From NCBI GenBank assembly GCA_944387635.1, contig CALXFT010000001.1:1-64000 (forward strand): 64,000 bases of DNA. Reading direction: 5' to 3'. Shown one piece after another: positions 42,291-51,225 of this stretch (position 1 is its first letter; each line of letters begins with the position of its first letter). This DNA comes from an uncultured Oscillospiraceae bacterium. GTDB taxonomy: Bacteria > Bacillota > Clostridia > Oscillospirales > Oscillospiraceae. The position numbers were made by a program, and so were the translations under genes. The notes beneath the pieces are model-generated. The model saw nothing but the letters and a program-made list of their open reading frames with translations, did no database searches and had not been told where the DNA came from.

Positions 42291-42312
42291 TTGTAAAGAT
42301 TTGGTAAAAATT
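42291..42312 (+). promoter_or_regulatory. Tandem 11-base repeat before the Na/Pi gene, possible Pho box
   Basis: TTGTAAAGATT and TGGTAAAAATT lie end to end, matching at 9 of 11 positions. Eleven-base tandem repeats are the form of PhoB/PhoP sites, and the gene downstream carries phosphate. A -10 candidate TATAAT is at 42353-42358. Evidence is weak but testable. Confidence 0.35.
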
Positions 42313-42432
42313 ATCCCGATTTTATCTATGTACTTTCCACAGAAAATTTCATATAATGATACCATGGTCTGTCTGGGAATGAACGGCTTGAACCCCAGGC
42401 GGGAACAAAAGAGAATTTAGGAGTATTGTGAT

Positions 42433-44232
42433 ATGGAATTTTTCACTGCCGTCATCCAGCTTCTTGGCGGTCTGGCGATGTTCTTGTACGGAATCGAGGT
42501 CATGGGTGACGGCCTGAAGAACAGCTCCGGCGCTGCGCTGAAGCGGATTCTGGAGAAGGTCACAGGAAATGTGGTCATGGGCGTGCTTACCGGCACCCTG
42601 GTCACGGCCGTGATTCAGAGCTCTACCGCCACCATCGTTCTGACGGTGGCCCTCATCGGGGCGGGGGTTCTGAATCTGCGTCAGGCGGTCTCCATCGTTA
42701 TGGGCGCGAATATCGGCACCACCATCACGGCCCAGATCATCCGCCTGTCCTCCATTGAGGCGGGGGACAATCTTCTTCTGATGCTGCTGGATACGGACAC
42801 TCTGGCGCCCGTTTCCCTGGTCGTGGGCATCATTCTGGTGATGTTTGTCAAGACCACTACGTCCAAGACCATCGGTGATATTTTCATCGGCTTCGGCGTG
42901 CTGTTTGTGGGGCTGAATATGATGACCGACGGCGTCCGCCCTCTCATCGGAACCGAAGTCTTTCATTCCGCTGTCGGTGTGCTGAACAACCCGGTTCTGG
43001 GCATTCTCTTTGGTCTGATTATCACGGTGATCGTCCAAAGCTCCTCCGCCACCGTGGGCATGCTGCAGACGGTGGCCTCGGTGCCGGGGGCCGGCATTAC
43101 CTTCTCCATGGCCTACCCTGTGATCATGGGCATCAACCTGGGTACCTGCGTCACTACCGCCATGGTCTGCTCCATCGGCTCTTCCAAGGACGCCAAGCGT
43201 ACCGGTGTGGTGCACATTGCCTTTAACACCATCGGGACCATTCTGTTCATCATCGTCATGACCGCCATGCAGAAGATGAACGTCTTCGGGGCGGAATTCT
43301 GGGTCCGGAATGTGGACAGCGGCTCCATTGCCAACTTTCAGACCGTATTCAATCTGGTCACCGCCATTGTGCTGGTCCCCTTTGCGGACTGGCTGGTGAA
43401 GCTGTCCACCTGGATCGTCCGGGACGATCAGGAGGAGGCCGCGCGCCATCCCGAACTGCTGGTTCTGGACGAAAAGCTGTATATCTCGCCTGCCGTTGCC
43501 CTGTCGGAGGCTATTAAGGCCGTGTCCGCCATGGGGCAGCTGGCCAAGGAGAATTTTGTGAAGAGCTGCCGGGTCCTTGAGAAGTACGATCCGGCGCTGG
43601 TCAGCCAGATCAGCCGGGATGAGGAGGACATTGATCAGTTTACCGACCGGGCGGACCGTTTCCTCATCGGCCTTGCCAAGCACGTGGAGACGGAGTGGGA
43701 TGACCGGCAGCTGGACATGCTGATGCAGACCGTTCCCAACTTTGAGCGCATCGGCGACTATGCCACCAACCTGGTGGAGCTGTCTGAACGGCTCCACGCG
43801 GACACCGCCGACTTCTCGGACATGGCCAAGAAGGAGATGCGCCTGATCTGCGACGCGGTCCGCGAGATTCTGGAGATCACCGTGGACGCTTTCACCGCCG
43901 GCAGCAATGAGCATGCAAAGCTCATAGAGCCTTTGGAGGAGACCATTGACGATATGGTCATGATCCTCCGGGACCGGCACACCAAGCGGCTGAAGAACGG
44001 AACCTGTTCCGTGGGATGCGGCCTTGTGTTTATGGAGGCGCTGACCTATCTGGAGCGGGCTTCGGACCAGTGCTCCTCCATAGCCGTAATGATGCTGGCA
44101 AGGAGCAATGAAGAAATTCTGGTCAACCACTACGACTATCTGCGGGAGATTCACACCGGCAGTGACATTGCCTATCAGGCGGAGCGGGAACGCCGCCGGG
44201 AGCAGTACATCAGGCCTCTGAAGGCCATGTAG
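42433..44232 (+). CDS. Na/Pi cotransporter with PhoU domain
   Basis: 599 residues. Two repeated NaPi halves with the QSSTAT / QSSSAT motifs (residues about 57-62 and 203-208), and several glycine-rich membrane helices, then a cytoplasmic PhoU-like helical domain (about 360-590). The type II Na/Pi transporters of bacteria often carry this PhoU tail for regulation by phosphate status. Monocistronic with a terminator. Confidence 0.93.
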   Translation: MEFFTAVIQLLGGLAMFLYGIEVMGDGLKNSSGAALKRILEKVTGNVVMGVLTGTLVTAVIQSSTATIVLTVALIGAGVLNLRQAVSIVMGANIGTTITAQIIRLSSIEAGDNLLLMLLDTDTLAPVSLVVGIILVMFVKTTTSKTIGDIFIGFGVLFVGLNMMTDGVRPLIGTEVFHSAVGVLNNPVLGILFGLIITVIVQSSSATVGMLQTVASVPGAGITFSMAYPVIMGINLGTCVTTAMVCSIGSSKDAKRTGVVHIAFNTIGTILFIIVMTAMQKMNVFGAEFWVRNVDSGSIANFQTVFNLVTAIVLVPFADWLVKLSTWIVRDDQEEAARHPELLVLDEKLYISPAVALSEAIKAVSAMGQLAKENFVKSCRVLEKYDPALVSQISRDEEDIDQFTDRADRFLIGLAKHVETEWDDRQLDMLMQTVPNFERIGDYATNLVELSERLHADTADFSDMAKKEMRLICDAVREILEITVDAFTAGSNEHAKLIEPLEETIDDMVMILRDRHTKRLKNGTCSVGCGLVFMEALTYLERASDQCSSIAVMMLARSNEEILVNHYDYLREIHTGSDIAYQAERERRREQYIRPLKAM

Positions 44233-44257
44233 TAAGACCTGATATCCAGTATAAGCG

Positions 44258-44292
44258 AAGATCCGACCGGAAGGCTCCGGCCGGATCTTTTT
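44258..44292 (+). terminator. Intrinsic terminator
   Basis: Stem GATCCGACCGG / CCGGCCGGATC (one mismatch) followed by TTTTT after the Na/Pi gene. Confidence 0.88.
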
Positions 44293-44300
44293 CCGCTCCC

Positions 44301-44352
44301 GGCATGGGAAAATCCTCCGGTATCCGCTTATGCCAATTGAATCAGAGCTTCC
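44301..44352 (-). repeat. MITE copy D, truncated
   Basis: On the minus strand the sequence starts GGAAGCTCTGATTCAAT and continues TGGCATAAGCGGATACCGG, matching the first ~50 bases of copies B and C with several changes. The other end is missing and no target duplication is visible. The rest of the 413-base gap 44233-44645 holds only short direct repeats (TGATGCA) near the transglutaminase gene. Confidence 0.6.
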
Positions 44353-44645
44353 GGAAAATTGCGGCTGTGACGGGCTTCCCTGGTCCCAGGGAGTAATGGG
44401 TATGGCGCGAAAGGCACGGATCATGGGGCGATCACCATAAAGGATGAGCGGACCCATTCAACCAAGACGCCGTTGACTTATGCGGATTTCGGCGTGTTTT
44501 TTTGGAAAATGCCGGGGTTTTGGGGAAGGCGGGCGGGCCTTCTGTTTTTCCTAAGAAAAATGATGCACTTTTGATGCAAAAATGTGCGTCTTCTGATGCA
44601 CCTGTTATGTATACTGGCACTATCCAAACAGAAAGGGTGTTGTGC

Positions 44646-45587
44646 ATGTATACTGAGCCAATGGAAATCCGCAGCAGATCTGTATGTGCGGGACGCCGTA
44701 AGAAACGGGGAAGGAACATCGGCTGGGTCCTTCTGATCCTGCTGGTGTGGAGCGTGACCATCTATCTTCTGGCCTGCTCTCAGGCGGACGCAAGCAGCAC
44801 CCAGCCGACTTTCTCCCGAAGCGGAGAAACCGAAACGGAAGGCTTCACTGAAATCGGGGACGATACCACGCCTCCGGTGATCATCGGAACCCTGGACCAC
44901 ACCATTTACGAGGGGGAGACTGTCTCTTACTTCACCGGCATTGTCGTCACCGATACCCAGGACCCGGAGCCGGAGCTGACGGTGGACAGCAGCGGCGTCG
45001 ACGTCCGGACCCCGGGCTGCTATTTCGTTACATATATCGCCAAGGACCGGGCGGGGAACACGACCACCAAAGCAGCCACGGTCACCGTGCTTCCCATGGA
45101 GGCGGGCAGTGTGACCACCCAGCAGCTAAACGAGACCGCCGATGAAATTCTCGAACAGATCATTGCGCCGGATATGACCACACGGCAGCAGGTGGAGGCC
45201 ATTTACGGCTGGTGCCGGGAGGCTTTGACCTACAAGAATCAGGAACACGGTACGGACTGGCGGCAGGCGGCCTATGACACAATCACGGAAAAGAGCGGAG
45301 ACTGCTTCGGATACTTCTCGGTCTCCAAGCTTCTGCTGGAGCGGCTGGAGATCCCCAATCTGGATGTGCGGAAGGAGCGCCAGAGCAAGACGGACAGCGA
45401 CCACTTTTGGAGCCTGGTCAGTGTGGACGGGGGAGAAACCTATTACCACTTCGACTGCACTCCCCGGATCGGCCAGACCCAGGACTTCTGCCTGGTCACC
45501 GACGCGGTTCTGGACGCCTACTCCGACGCCAATAACGGAAGCCACAGCCGGAACCGGTCGCTTTATCCTTCTACACCGGCGGCCTGA
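44646..45587 (+). CDS. Extracytoplasmic transglutaminase-like protein with Ig-like domain
   Basis: 313 residues from the ATG that follows AAAGGG. A basic N-terminus, then a hydrophobic segment (about 25-43) ending LLAC, so lipid anchoring at Cys44 is possible. An Ig-like/DUF5011 domain (about 75-150; VIIGTLDHTIYEGETVSYFTGI...TPGCYFVTYIAKDRAGN) is followed by a transglutaminase-like domain with Cys220 in KSGDCFGYF, His253 in DSDHFWSLV and Asp270 in HFDCTPR. The catalytic triad is complete, so a protease or cross-linking activity outside the cell is plausible. It heads a cassette with an adenylation enzyme, carrier protein and MBOAT acyltransferase 69 bases downstream. Confidence 0.8.
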   Translation: MYTEPMEIRSRSVCAGRRKKRGRNIGWVLLILLVWSVTIYLLACSQADASSTQPTFSRSGETETEGFTEIGDDTTPPVIIGTLDHTIYEGETVSYFTGIVVTDTQDPEPELTVDSSGVDVRTPGCYFVTYIAKDRAGNTTTKAATVTVLPMEAGSVTTQQLNETADEILEQIIAPDMTTRQQVEAIYGWCREALTYKNQEHGTDWRQAAYDTITEKSGDCFGYFSVSKLLLERLEIPNLDVRKERQSKTDSDHFWSLVSVDGGETYYHFDCTPRIGQTQDFCLVTDAVLDAYSDANNGSHSRNRSLYPSTPAA

Positions 45588-45656
45588 GTCCGCCGGTTAT
45601 CGGAACACCGCGCGGGAGCCGGACTCCCGCTGAAAAGAAGCTGAGGGGATGAGGAA

Positions 45657-47180
45657 ATGAAAAACATACTGGAATACCTGGAGCAGACGGTCCGCCGGTC
45701 GCCGTATAAGATTGCCGTTACCGACGGCGAGAGCGGTATGACCTTCCGGGAGATCTACGACCAGGCGAGAGCCATCGGCTCCTGGCTGCACAAGGCCGGG
45801 ATCAGCGGAAAAAGCGTGGCAGTGCTCCTGGGCAGGCAGCCCAAAACCATCGCCGCCTTCCTGGGGGCGATCTACGCGGGCAGCTACTATGTTCCCCTGG
45901 ATACGGAAATGCCGCCCTACCGGATCAAGCAGATTCTGGCGTCCCTGGAGCCGGGCGCCCTGATCTGTGACGAGAAGACCGGGGACCTGGCAAAGGACCT
46001 GGCCTGTGAGAGACATGTGGTCAGCTACGACCAGGCGGCCTTCGGCGTGATCCGGGAGGAGGATTTGGCCCGGATTCGGCAGAGGCAGCTGGACATCGAT
46101 CCGATTTACGTGGTCTTTACCTCCGGCTCCACCGGCGTGCCTAAGGGGGTGGTGGGGTGCCATCGTTCGGTGATCGACTACATCGAGGAACTTGCTCCGG
46201 TGCTCAAATGCGATGAGGAAACGGTTTTCGGGAATCAGACGCCTCTGTTTTTTGACGCCTGCCTGAAGGAGATCCTGCCCACGATGAAATACGGGGCGTG
46301 CATGTATCTGATCCCCAGGCATCTGTTTTCCTTCCCGGTGCGGCTGGTGGAATATTTGAACCGGAACCGGATCAACACCCTGTGCTGGGTGGTGTCGGCG
46401 CTGACCATGGTCTCCGCCGCGGGGACCTTTGAACGGATCCGGCCCCGGTTTCTCAGAACGGTGGCCTTTGCCAGCGAGGTGTTCCCCATCCGTCATCTGA
46501 AGGCCTGGCAGAGAGCCGCGCCTGGGGCCAGATTCCTCAACTTCTACGGTCCTACGGAGACCACGGGGATCTGCTGCTACTATGAGGTGGACCGGGTATT
46601 CGCGGACAATGAGACGCTGCCCATTGGCGGCCCCTTCCCGAACACCGAGATCCTGCTGCTGGACCCGGAGGGACGTCCTGTGGAGCCGGGGCAGCAGGGG
46701 GAGATCTACATACGTGGGACCCGGTTGACCCTGGGGTACTACCGGGAGCCGGAACGAAACGATCAGGTCTTTGTCCAGAATCCGCTGAACAGTCTGTACC
46801 CGGAGAAGGTCTACCGAACCGGAGACCTGGCCAAATACAATGACCGGGGGGAACTGGTCTTCCTGTCCAGGACCGACGATCAGATCAAACACATGGGCCA
46901 CCGGATCGAGCTGGGGGAGATCGAGGCGGCGGCCAACGGCCAGCCGGGGGTGGAAAGCGCCTGCTGCGTCTACGACGCCGAAAAAAAGCGGCTGACCCTC
47001 TTCTACACCGGCAAAGCGGAGCCCTGGCTCCTGGGCGGCAAGCTCAAGGAGCGGCTTCCGAAGTACATGATGCCCCAGAACTTACAGCGCATGAAGGAGA
47101 TGCCCAGGACCGCCAACGGAAAAGTGGACAGGGCCGGCCTGAAGCAGCTCGCCCTGCGCCTGGGGAGGAAAGGAGATTGA
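45657..47180 (+). CDS. Amino-acid adenylation enzyme, DltA-like
   Basis: 507 residues, the length of DltA. The ANL-superfamily core motifs are in place: A3 FTSGSTGVPKGVV, A5 NFYGPTETTG, A7 YRTGDLAKY, A8 RTDDQIKHMGHRIELGEIE and A10 with the catalytic Lys in ANGKVDRAGL. It should activate an amino or carboxylic acid and load it onto the carrier protein that follows three bases later. The substrate is not proven: the order of genes matches dlt, but the pocket segment (near TLCWVVSALTMV) differs from typical DltA, so D-alanine is only the default guess. Confidence 0.85.
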   Translation: MKNILEYLEQTVRRSPYKIAVTDGESGMTFREIYDQARAIGSWLHKAGISGKSVAVLLGRQPKTIAAFLGAIYAGSYYVPLDTEMPPYRIKQILASLEPGALICDEKTGDLAKDLACERHVVSYDQAAFGVIREEDLARIRQRQLDIDPIYVVFTSGSTGVPKGVVGCHRSVIDYIEELAPVLKCDEETVFGNQTPLFFDACLKEILPTMKYGACMYLIPRHLFSFPVRLVEYLNRNRINTLCWVVSALTMVSAAGTFERIRPRFLRTVAFASEVFPIRHLKAWQRAAPGARFLNFYGPTETTGICCYYEVDRVFADNETLPIGGPFPNTEILLLDPEGRPVEPGQQGEIYIRGTRLTLGYYREPERNDQVFVQNPLNSLYPEKVYRTGDLAKYNDRGELVFLSRTDDQIKHMGHRIELGEIEAAANGQPGVESACCVYDAEKKRLTLFYTGKAEPWLLGGKLKERLPKYMMPQNLQRMKEMPRTANGKVDRAGLKQLALRLGRKGD

Positions 47181-47183
47181 ACC

Positions 47184-47411
47184 ATGGACACTCTGCTTAA
47201 GATCCTGTGGGAACTGCATCCGGATATCAATTTTACAGAGGACACCCGTCTTCTGGAGGAAGGGGGGCTGGATTCGTTTGACATTGTGACCCTGGTTTCG
47301 GAGATCGAGGACGCCTTTGGGGCGGTGATCCGGGCGCAGGACCTGATCCCGGAAAACTTCCAGACTCCGAAGACCTTGCTGGCCCTGATCCGGCGGCTGA
47401 GGGAAGACTGA
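47184..47411 (+). CDS. Acyl carrier protein, DltC-like
   Basis: 75 residues. The phosphopantetheine site is Ser31 in EEGGLDSFDIVTLV (the DS motif). Acidic, helical carrier fold with a second conserved stretch at PENFQTPKTL. It accepts the residue activated by the preceding enzyme and presents it to the MBOAT protein, whose gene follows one base later. Confidence 0.88.
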   Translation: MDTLLKILWELHPDINFTEDTRLLEEGGLDSFDIVTLVSEIEDAFGAVIRAQDLIPENFQTPKTLLALIRRLRED

Positions 47412-47412
47412 C

Positions 47413-48816
47413 ATGATTCTCCAATCGCCGTGGTTTATCCTGTTCGCGGCGGGGCTTCTGGTGGTGTACTACCTGGTTCCCGGCAAGCATCAGTGGAAGG
47501 TACTCCTCGCAGGCAGCGTTTGCGCCTACTTTCAGGTGGAAGGGGCGCGCGTGGGCTTTCTGCTGACCACCTTCCTGACCACGCTGGTTTGCGGCAGGAA
47601 GATCGAACAGGCCCGTGAGCGGGGGGAAAGGGCCGGGGGCTGGCTGGCTGCCTGCCTGGGGCTGAACCTTGCCCTGCTCCTTGGCTGCAAGGGGAGTCTG
47701 CTTCTGCCTCTGGGCATTTCTTACTACACCTTGCAGGCTCTGGGCTATGTCATCGACGTTTACCGGGGGACGGAGAAGGCGGAGAAAGATCCGGGGAAGC
47801 TGGCTCTGTTTCTGTGTTACTTTCCCCAGCTGATTCAGGGGCCTGTAAGCAGAGCCTCCCAACTGAGAGCTCCGCTGACCGAGCCCCATGCCTACGACGG
47901 CAAACAGGTGTCCTTCGGATTGCAGCGGATGCTGTGGGGCTATTTTAAGAAGCTGGTGATTGCGGACCGGGTGGCCCCGGCGGTGGAGATCCTGACGCGG
48001 GACCAGGCCGGAGGCGGCAGCTTCGCGCTGCTGGCGGTGCTGTACGCCCTGCGGATCTACGGGGACTTTACCGGGGGAATCGACATCGTCCTGGGGCTGT
48101 CCCAGGCCTTCGGGATCGGCCTGCCCGAGAATTTCCGGCAGCCCTTCTTCTCCGGCAGCGTGGCGGAGTACTGGCGCAGATGGCATATGAGCCTGGGGGC
48201 CTGGATGCGGGAGTACGTATTCTTTCCCGTATCCGTCAGCAAGCCGGTCCGCCGCCTGGGCAAAGCTGCAAGACGGAGGCTGGGCGCTTTTGGGAAGCGG
48301 CTGCCAGTCTACATTGCCACGATCCTGACCTGGCTGGCTACGGGGCTCTGGCACGGCCTGACGCTTAACTTCCTGCTGTGGGGGATGCTGAACTGCCTGT
48401 TGATCCTGATCGGCGAGGAGCTGGCGCCCCTTTTCCGTGGGCTGAAAGGGAAGCGCTGGTATACGGGATGTTCCATCCTGGGGACCTGGCTGATTATGGA
48501 CCTGATCCGGGTCTGCGACCTGTTTCCGGATCCCAGGGACTATTTCCGGGGACTGAAGTCCCTGCTCACCGGCCCGTGGGGACAGATCCCGGATCTGGGG
48601 CTTTCTTCCCTGGACTGGGGGATTCTGGCCCTGGGCTGCGTCGTCATGACCGGGGTGAGCCTGGTCCAGAGCAGATGGGGCAGCGTCCGGGAACTTCTGT
48701 GGAAAAGAGAAACCCTGCGCTTTTGGATTCTGTTCGCCCTGCTGCTGGCGGTGCTGCTTCTGGGCTGCTACGGCGTGGGGTATGAGGCGTCCAACTTTAT
48801 TTACAACCAGTTTTAG
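47413..48816 (+). CDS. MBOAT acyltransferase, DltB/AlgI-like
   Basis: 467 residues with about ten membrane segments. Family motifs are PLGISYYTLQALGYVIDVYRG, PQLIQGPV, a re-entrant region YGDFTGGIDIVLGLS, FRQPFFSGSVAEYWRRWHMSLG (His258) and GLWHGLTLNFLLWG with the invariant catalytic His314. MBOAT proteins transfer an acyl group across the membrane from a carrier to an extracytoplasmic acceptor. In this cassette the donor is the DltC-like carrier. Confidence 0.9.
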   Translation: MILQSPWFILFAAGLLVVYYLVPGKHQWKVLLAGSVCAYFQVEGARVGFLLTTFLTTLVCGRKIEQARERGERAGGWLAACLGLNLALLLGCKGSLLLPLGISYYTLQALGYVIDVYRGTEKAEKDPGKLALFLCYFPQLIQGPVSRASQLRAPLTEPHAYDGKQVSFGLQRMLWGYFKKLVIADRVAPAVEILTRDQAGGGSFALLAVLYALRIYGDFTGGIDIVLGLSQAFGIGLPENFRQPFFSGSVAEYWRRWHMSLGAWMREYVFFPVSVSKPVRRLGKAARRRLGAFGKRLPVYIATILTWLATGLWHGLTLNFLLWGMLNCLLILIGEELAPLFRGLKGKRWYTGCSILGTWLIMDLIRVCDLFPDPRDYFRGLKSLLTGPWGQIPDLGLSSLDWGILALGCVVMTGVSLVQSRWGSVRELLWKRETLRFWILFALLLAVLLLGCYGVGYEASNFIYNQF

Positions 48817-48825
48817 GAGGGGACC

Positions 48826-49875
48826 ATGAAAAAGCTTCGGGCATTTTTTTGCGCGGTTGTGATACTGGGACTGCTGCAAGCCCTGCTGGTCCCCAAATAT
48901 ACGGGGAATGTCCGGGAGGGGAACCTGATCCGGGAGTACTACGACAATGCCGGTGGGAACGATGTGATCTTCATCGGCGACTGCGAGGTATACGAGAACT
49001 TCTCTCCCATTACCCTGTGGCAGGAGTACGGCATTCCCTCCTACATCCGGGGAAGTCCCCAGCAGACCGTCTGGCAGTCGTACTATCTTTTGGAAGAGAC
49101 ACTTCGCTATGAGACGCCGAAGGTCGTGGTCTTCAACGTTTTTGCTTTGAAATACGACACCGTCGAGAGCACCGGAGACCAGAGCCGCCGGGAGGCCTAC
49201 AACCGGATCACCCTGGACGGCATGCGCTGGTCCGGCTCGAAGTGGGGTGCCATCCAGGCCTCCCTGACCCAAGAGGAACGGCAGTGGGGCGGGGCCTTGA
49301 CCTATGTGTTCCCGATTCTTCGCTACCACGACCGGTGGTCGGAGCTGACTTGGAAGGATGTGCGGTATCTGTTTAAACGGGAGACGGTCTCGGACTGCGG
49401 CTACCTGATGCAGACCGGTGTGGAGCCCATGACGGACCCCTTCCCTTCGCCGCCGCTGACGAAACGGACCCTGGGCGACAACAGCTGGCGCTATCTGGAC
49501 AAAATGGTACAGCTGTGCCGTGACAAGGGCGTTCAGCTGGTGCTGGTGAAGTCCCCCGGACTGTATCCTGCCTGGTGGCCGGAGTGGGATCAACAGGTGG
49601 CGGACTATGCCCGGGAGCGGGAACTGCTCTACATCAACATGATCCCGGCTCAGGAGGAGATCGGCATTGACTGGTCCACCGACACCTACGACGCCGGGCT
49701 GCATCTGAATGTCAGCGGGGCGGAGAAGGCGGCCTCCTGGTTCGGGCGGATCCTGCGGGATCAGTGCGGCCTGCCGGACCGCCGGTCCGACCCCCAGGTC
49801 TGCGCGCGTTGGGAAGAGAAAACGGCACGCTATGAAGCACGCAAGGGGCTGCTCCTGGAACAGGGGGACAGCTGA
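48826..49875 (+). CDS. SGNH-like protein in DltD position, Cys at the nucleophile site
   Basis: 349 residues. An N-terminal signal anchor (about 5-23), then the SGNH block I reads VIFIGDCEVYENFSP, with Cys53 where a Ser is normally found. Later comes SPQQTVWQSYYLLEE and the C-terminal DAGLHLN that matches the D-x-x-H block (Asp and His). DltD-like proteins help transfer D-alanine from carrier to teichoic acid. Here the Ser-to-Cys change would give a thiol nucleophile, or mark a non-hydrolytic family. The cassette order adenylation-carrier-MBOAT-SGNH is that of dltABCD. Confidence 0.75.
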   Translation: MKKLRAFFCAVVILGLLQALLVPKYTGNVREGNLIREYYDNAGGNDVIFIGDCEVYENFSPITLWQEYGIPSYIRGSPQQTVWQSYYLLEETLRYETPKVVVFNVFALKYDTVESTGDQSRREAYNRITLDGMRWSGSKWGAIQASLTQEERQWGGALTYVFPILRYHDRWSELTWKDVRYLFKRETVSDCGYLMQTGVEPMTDPFPSPPLTKRTLGDNSWRYLDKMVQLCRDKGVQLVLVKSPGLYPAWWPEWDQQVADYARERELLYINMIPAQEEIGIDWSTDTYDAGLHLNVSGAEKAASWFGRILRDQCGLPDRRSDPQVCARWEEKTARYEARKGLLLEQGDS

Positions 49876-49900
49876 TCCAATTTGACTGAAAGAGGGCTGT

Positions 49901-50407
49901 ATGATGAAAAAACGGTTGTGTATGATCCTGGCATGCTTGATTCTGGGCCTCACCGCCTGCGGTCAGGAGGAGCAGACGGTCTCCGGCGGCGATCCGGTTT
50001 TCTCCGCCGGCGGGGTGGAAATTGTTATCCATGCCGACGCGGCGCCCATTCTGGAGGCTCTGGGAGAGCCCACCAGCTATTCGGAGACTCCAAGCTGCGC
50101 GGGGGAGGGTATGGACAAGACCTATGGATATGGTTCTTTCTACCTGCTCACCGGCCTCGGGGAGGATGGGGAGGTGGTCAGCCGCCTGTGGCTTGCCGAC
50201 GACACGGTGGCCACGCCGGAGGGAATCCGCATCGGCTCCGATGAGGAACAGGTGGAAGCCGCCTATCCCGATGCGGCGTGCTGCGAAGACGGGAGCTGCA
50301 GCACCTATTGGATCGACGGCGCGACCGCGTCCCTGGCCGTTGTGCTGGAGGACGGGAAGGTAACGGCCATTGAATACAGCGCGGCGGGCCAGACCTCCTG
50401 TGATTGA
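49901..50407 (+). CDS. Small lipoprotein with calcium/acyl cassette association, unknown
   Basis: 168 residues. Lipoprotein signal ending LGLTAC (Cys20 from the first Met). The mature domain has a regular pattern: ILEALGEPTSYSETPSCAGEGMDKTYGYGSF, LWLADDTVATPEGIRIGSDEEQVEAAYPDA and a two-Cys loop CCEDGSC, ending LEDGKVTAIEYS. It resembles a small clostridial secreted family whose function is unknown. Twenty-five bases after the SGNH gene and in the same direction, so it is probably the last gene of the cassette. Confidence 0.6.
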   Translation: MMKKRLCMILACLILGLTACGQEEQTVSGGDPVFSAGGVEIVIHADAAPILEALGEPTSYSETPSCAGEGMDKTYGYGSFYLLTGLGEDGEVVSRLWLADDTVATPEGIRIGSDEEQVEAAYPDAACCEDGSCSTYWIDGATASLAVVLEDGKVTAIEYSAAGQTSCD

Positions 50408-50420
50408 ATGCAACATAGAC

Positions 50421-50455
50421 AAAACCGTCCCGGCTCAGAACAGAGCCGGGACGGT
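50421..50455 (-). terminator. Terminator between the cassette and the two-component operon
   Basis: Perfect 13-bp stem ACCGTCCCGGCTC / GAGCCGGGACGGT with a 6-base loop. On the minus strand TTTTG follows, ending the operon at 50464-53285; it may also stop the plus-strand cassette. Confidence 0.85.
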
Positions 50456-50463
50456 GGCATAAA

Positions 50464-51225
50464 TCAGGATATGGTCACATAGAAGGTGTCATCCGAAAGA
50501 TAGAACCGGATCTTGACTTCGCCGTACAGCAGGTCGCCCCAGCTCAGATGGGCGGAGACGGAATTGCCGGCGGCTTGATACTGGCCGCCCCGGGCAATGG
50601 ATTCCGGATCGTACTGGGAAAACTCCTGGCCCAAGCCCTCCAGGTAGAGGGTACACAGGACGGCCATCCGCGCGCGAAGGGTGGCTTCGGACTGGTTCTG
50701 GGCCTGGGGATCTTCTGAGGAATCGGTGTAGGTGATGGCGCACACAGTCTCGGTCTGATCGTCCAGGACCAGGTGCAGATACAGGTCTGTGTTCAGACTG
50801 ACGCTGACGTTCCAGAAGATGTTGCTGCGGCTTTCGTCCTCGCCCCAGCTGACCATGTAGGCCTGGGATTCCAGAATGTCCCGCTTGGAGATCTGGTGAA
50901 GGCCCACGGGAAGCAGACCGGACTGCTGATATTTCGCAACGACATCCTGCACAATGCGGACAATGTCGTTTTCGGTGAGGGTGGCCAGGGAGGCGGGCAG
51001 GGACATGGAATCGCTGTATTTGCTGATCAGGGCAAACTTTTCCCGCAGACTCGACTGCTGGCCGTTGCTGTTGAACTCCAGCTGCACGTTGTTCACGGCG
51101 GCGTAGTGGATCTGGCTGCTGTCGGCGGAATCCTGCCAGGAGGCGGCCAGAGAGGGGAGAAAGGCCCCCAGAAGGATGATGCAGAGGGACAGAAGCAGGA
51201 CGGCGGGAACGCCAAATTTTTTCAT
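50464..51225 (-). CDS. Secreted protein encoded with a two-component system, unknown
   Basis: 253 residues: signal peptide or anchor (about 1-27), then a globular domain without known motifs (landmarks NNVQLEFNSNGQQSSLREKF, YQQSGLLPVG, SHLSWGDLLYGEVKIRFYLSDDTFYVTIS at the end). It overlaps the kinase gene by four bases, and such extracytoplasmic partners often modulate the kinase. No family was recognised. Confidence 0.65.
   Translation of the reverse strand: MKKFGVPAVLLLSLCIILLGAFLPSLAASWQDSADSSQIHYAAVNNVQLEFNSNGQQSSLREKFALISKYSDSMSLPASLATLTENDIVRIVQDVVAKYQQSGLLPVGLHQISKRDILESQAYMVSWGEDESRSNIFWNVSVSLNTDLYLHLVLDDQTETVCAITYTDSSEDPQAQNQSEATLRARMAVLCTLYLEGLGQEFSQYDPESIARGGQYQAAGNSVSAHLSWGDLLYGEVKIRFYLSDDTFYVTIS

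Noticed and set aside
42349..49953. Very long minus-strand open frames opposite the Na/Pi gene (42349-44457) and the acylation cassette (47233-49953), plus others such as 22840-24768 and 33199-35028
   Set aside because: They lie wholly opposite genes with clear motifs, are rich in Gly, Gln, His and Pro in a way typical of antisense frames in GC-rich DNA, and show no domain or ribosome site.
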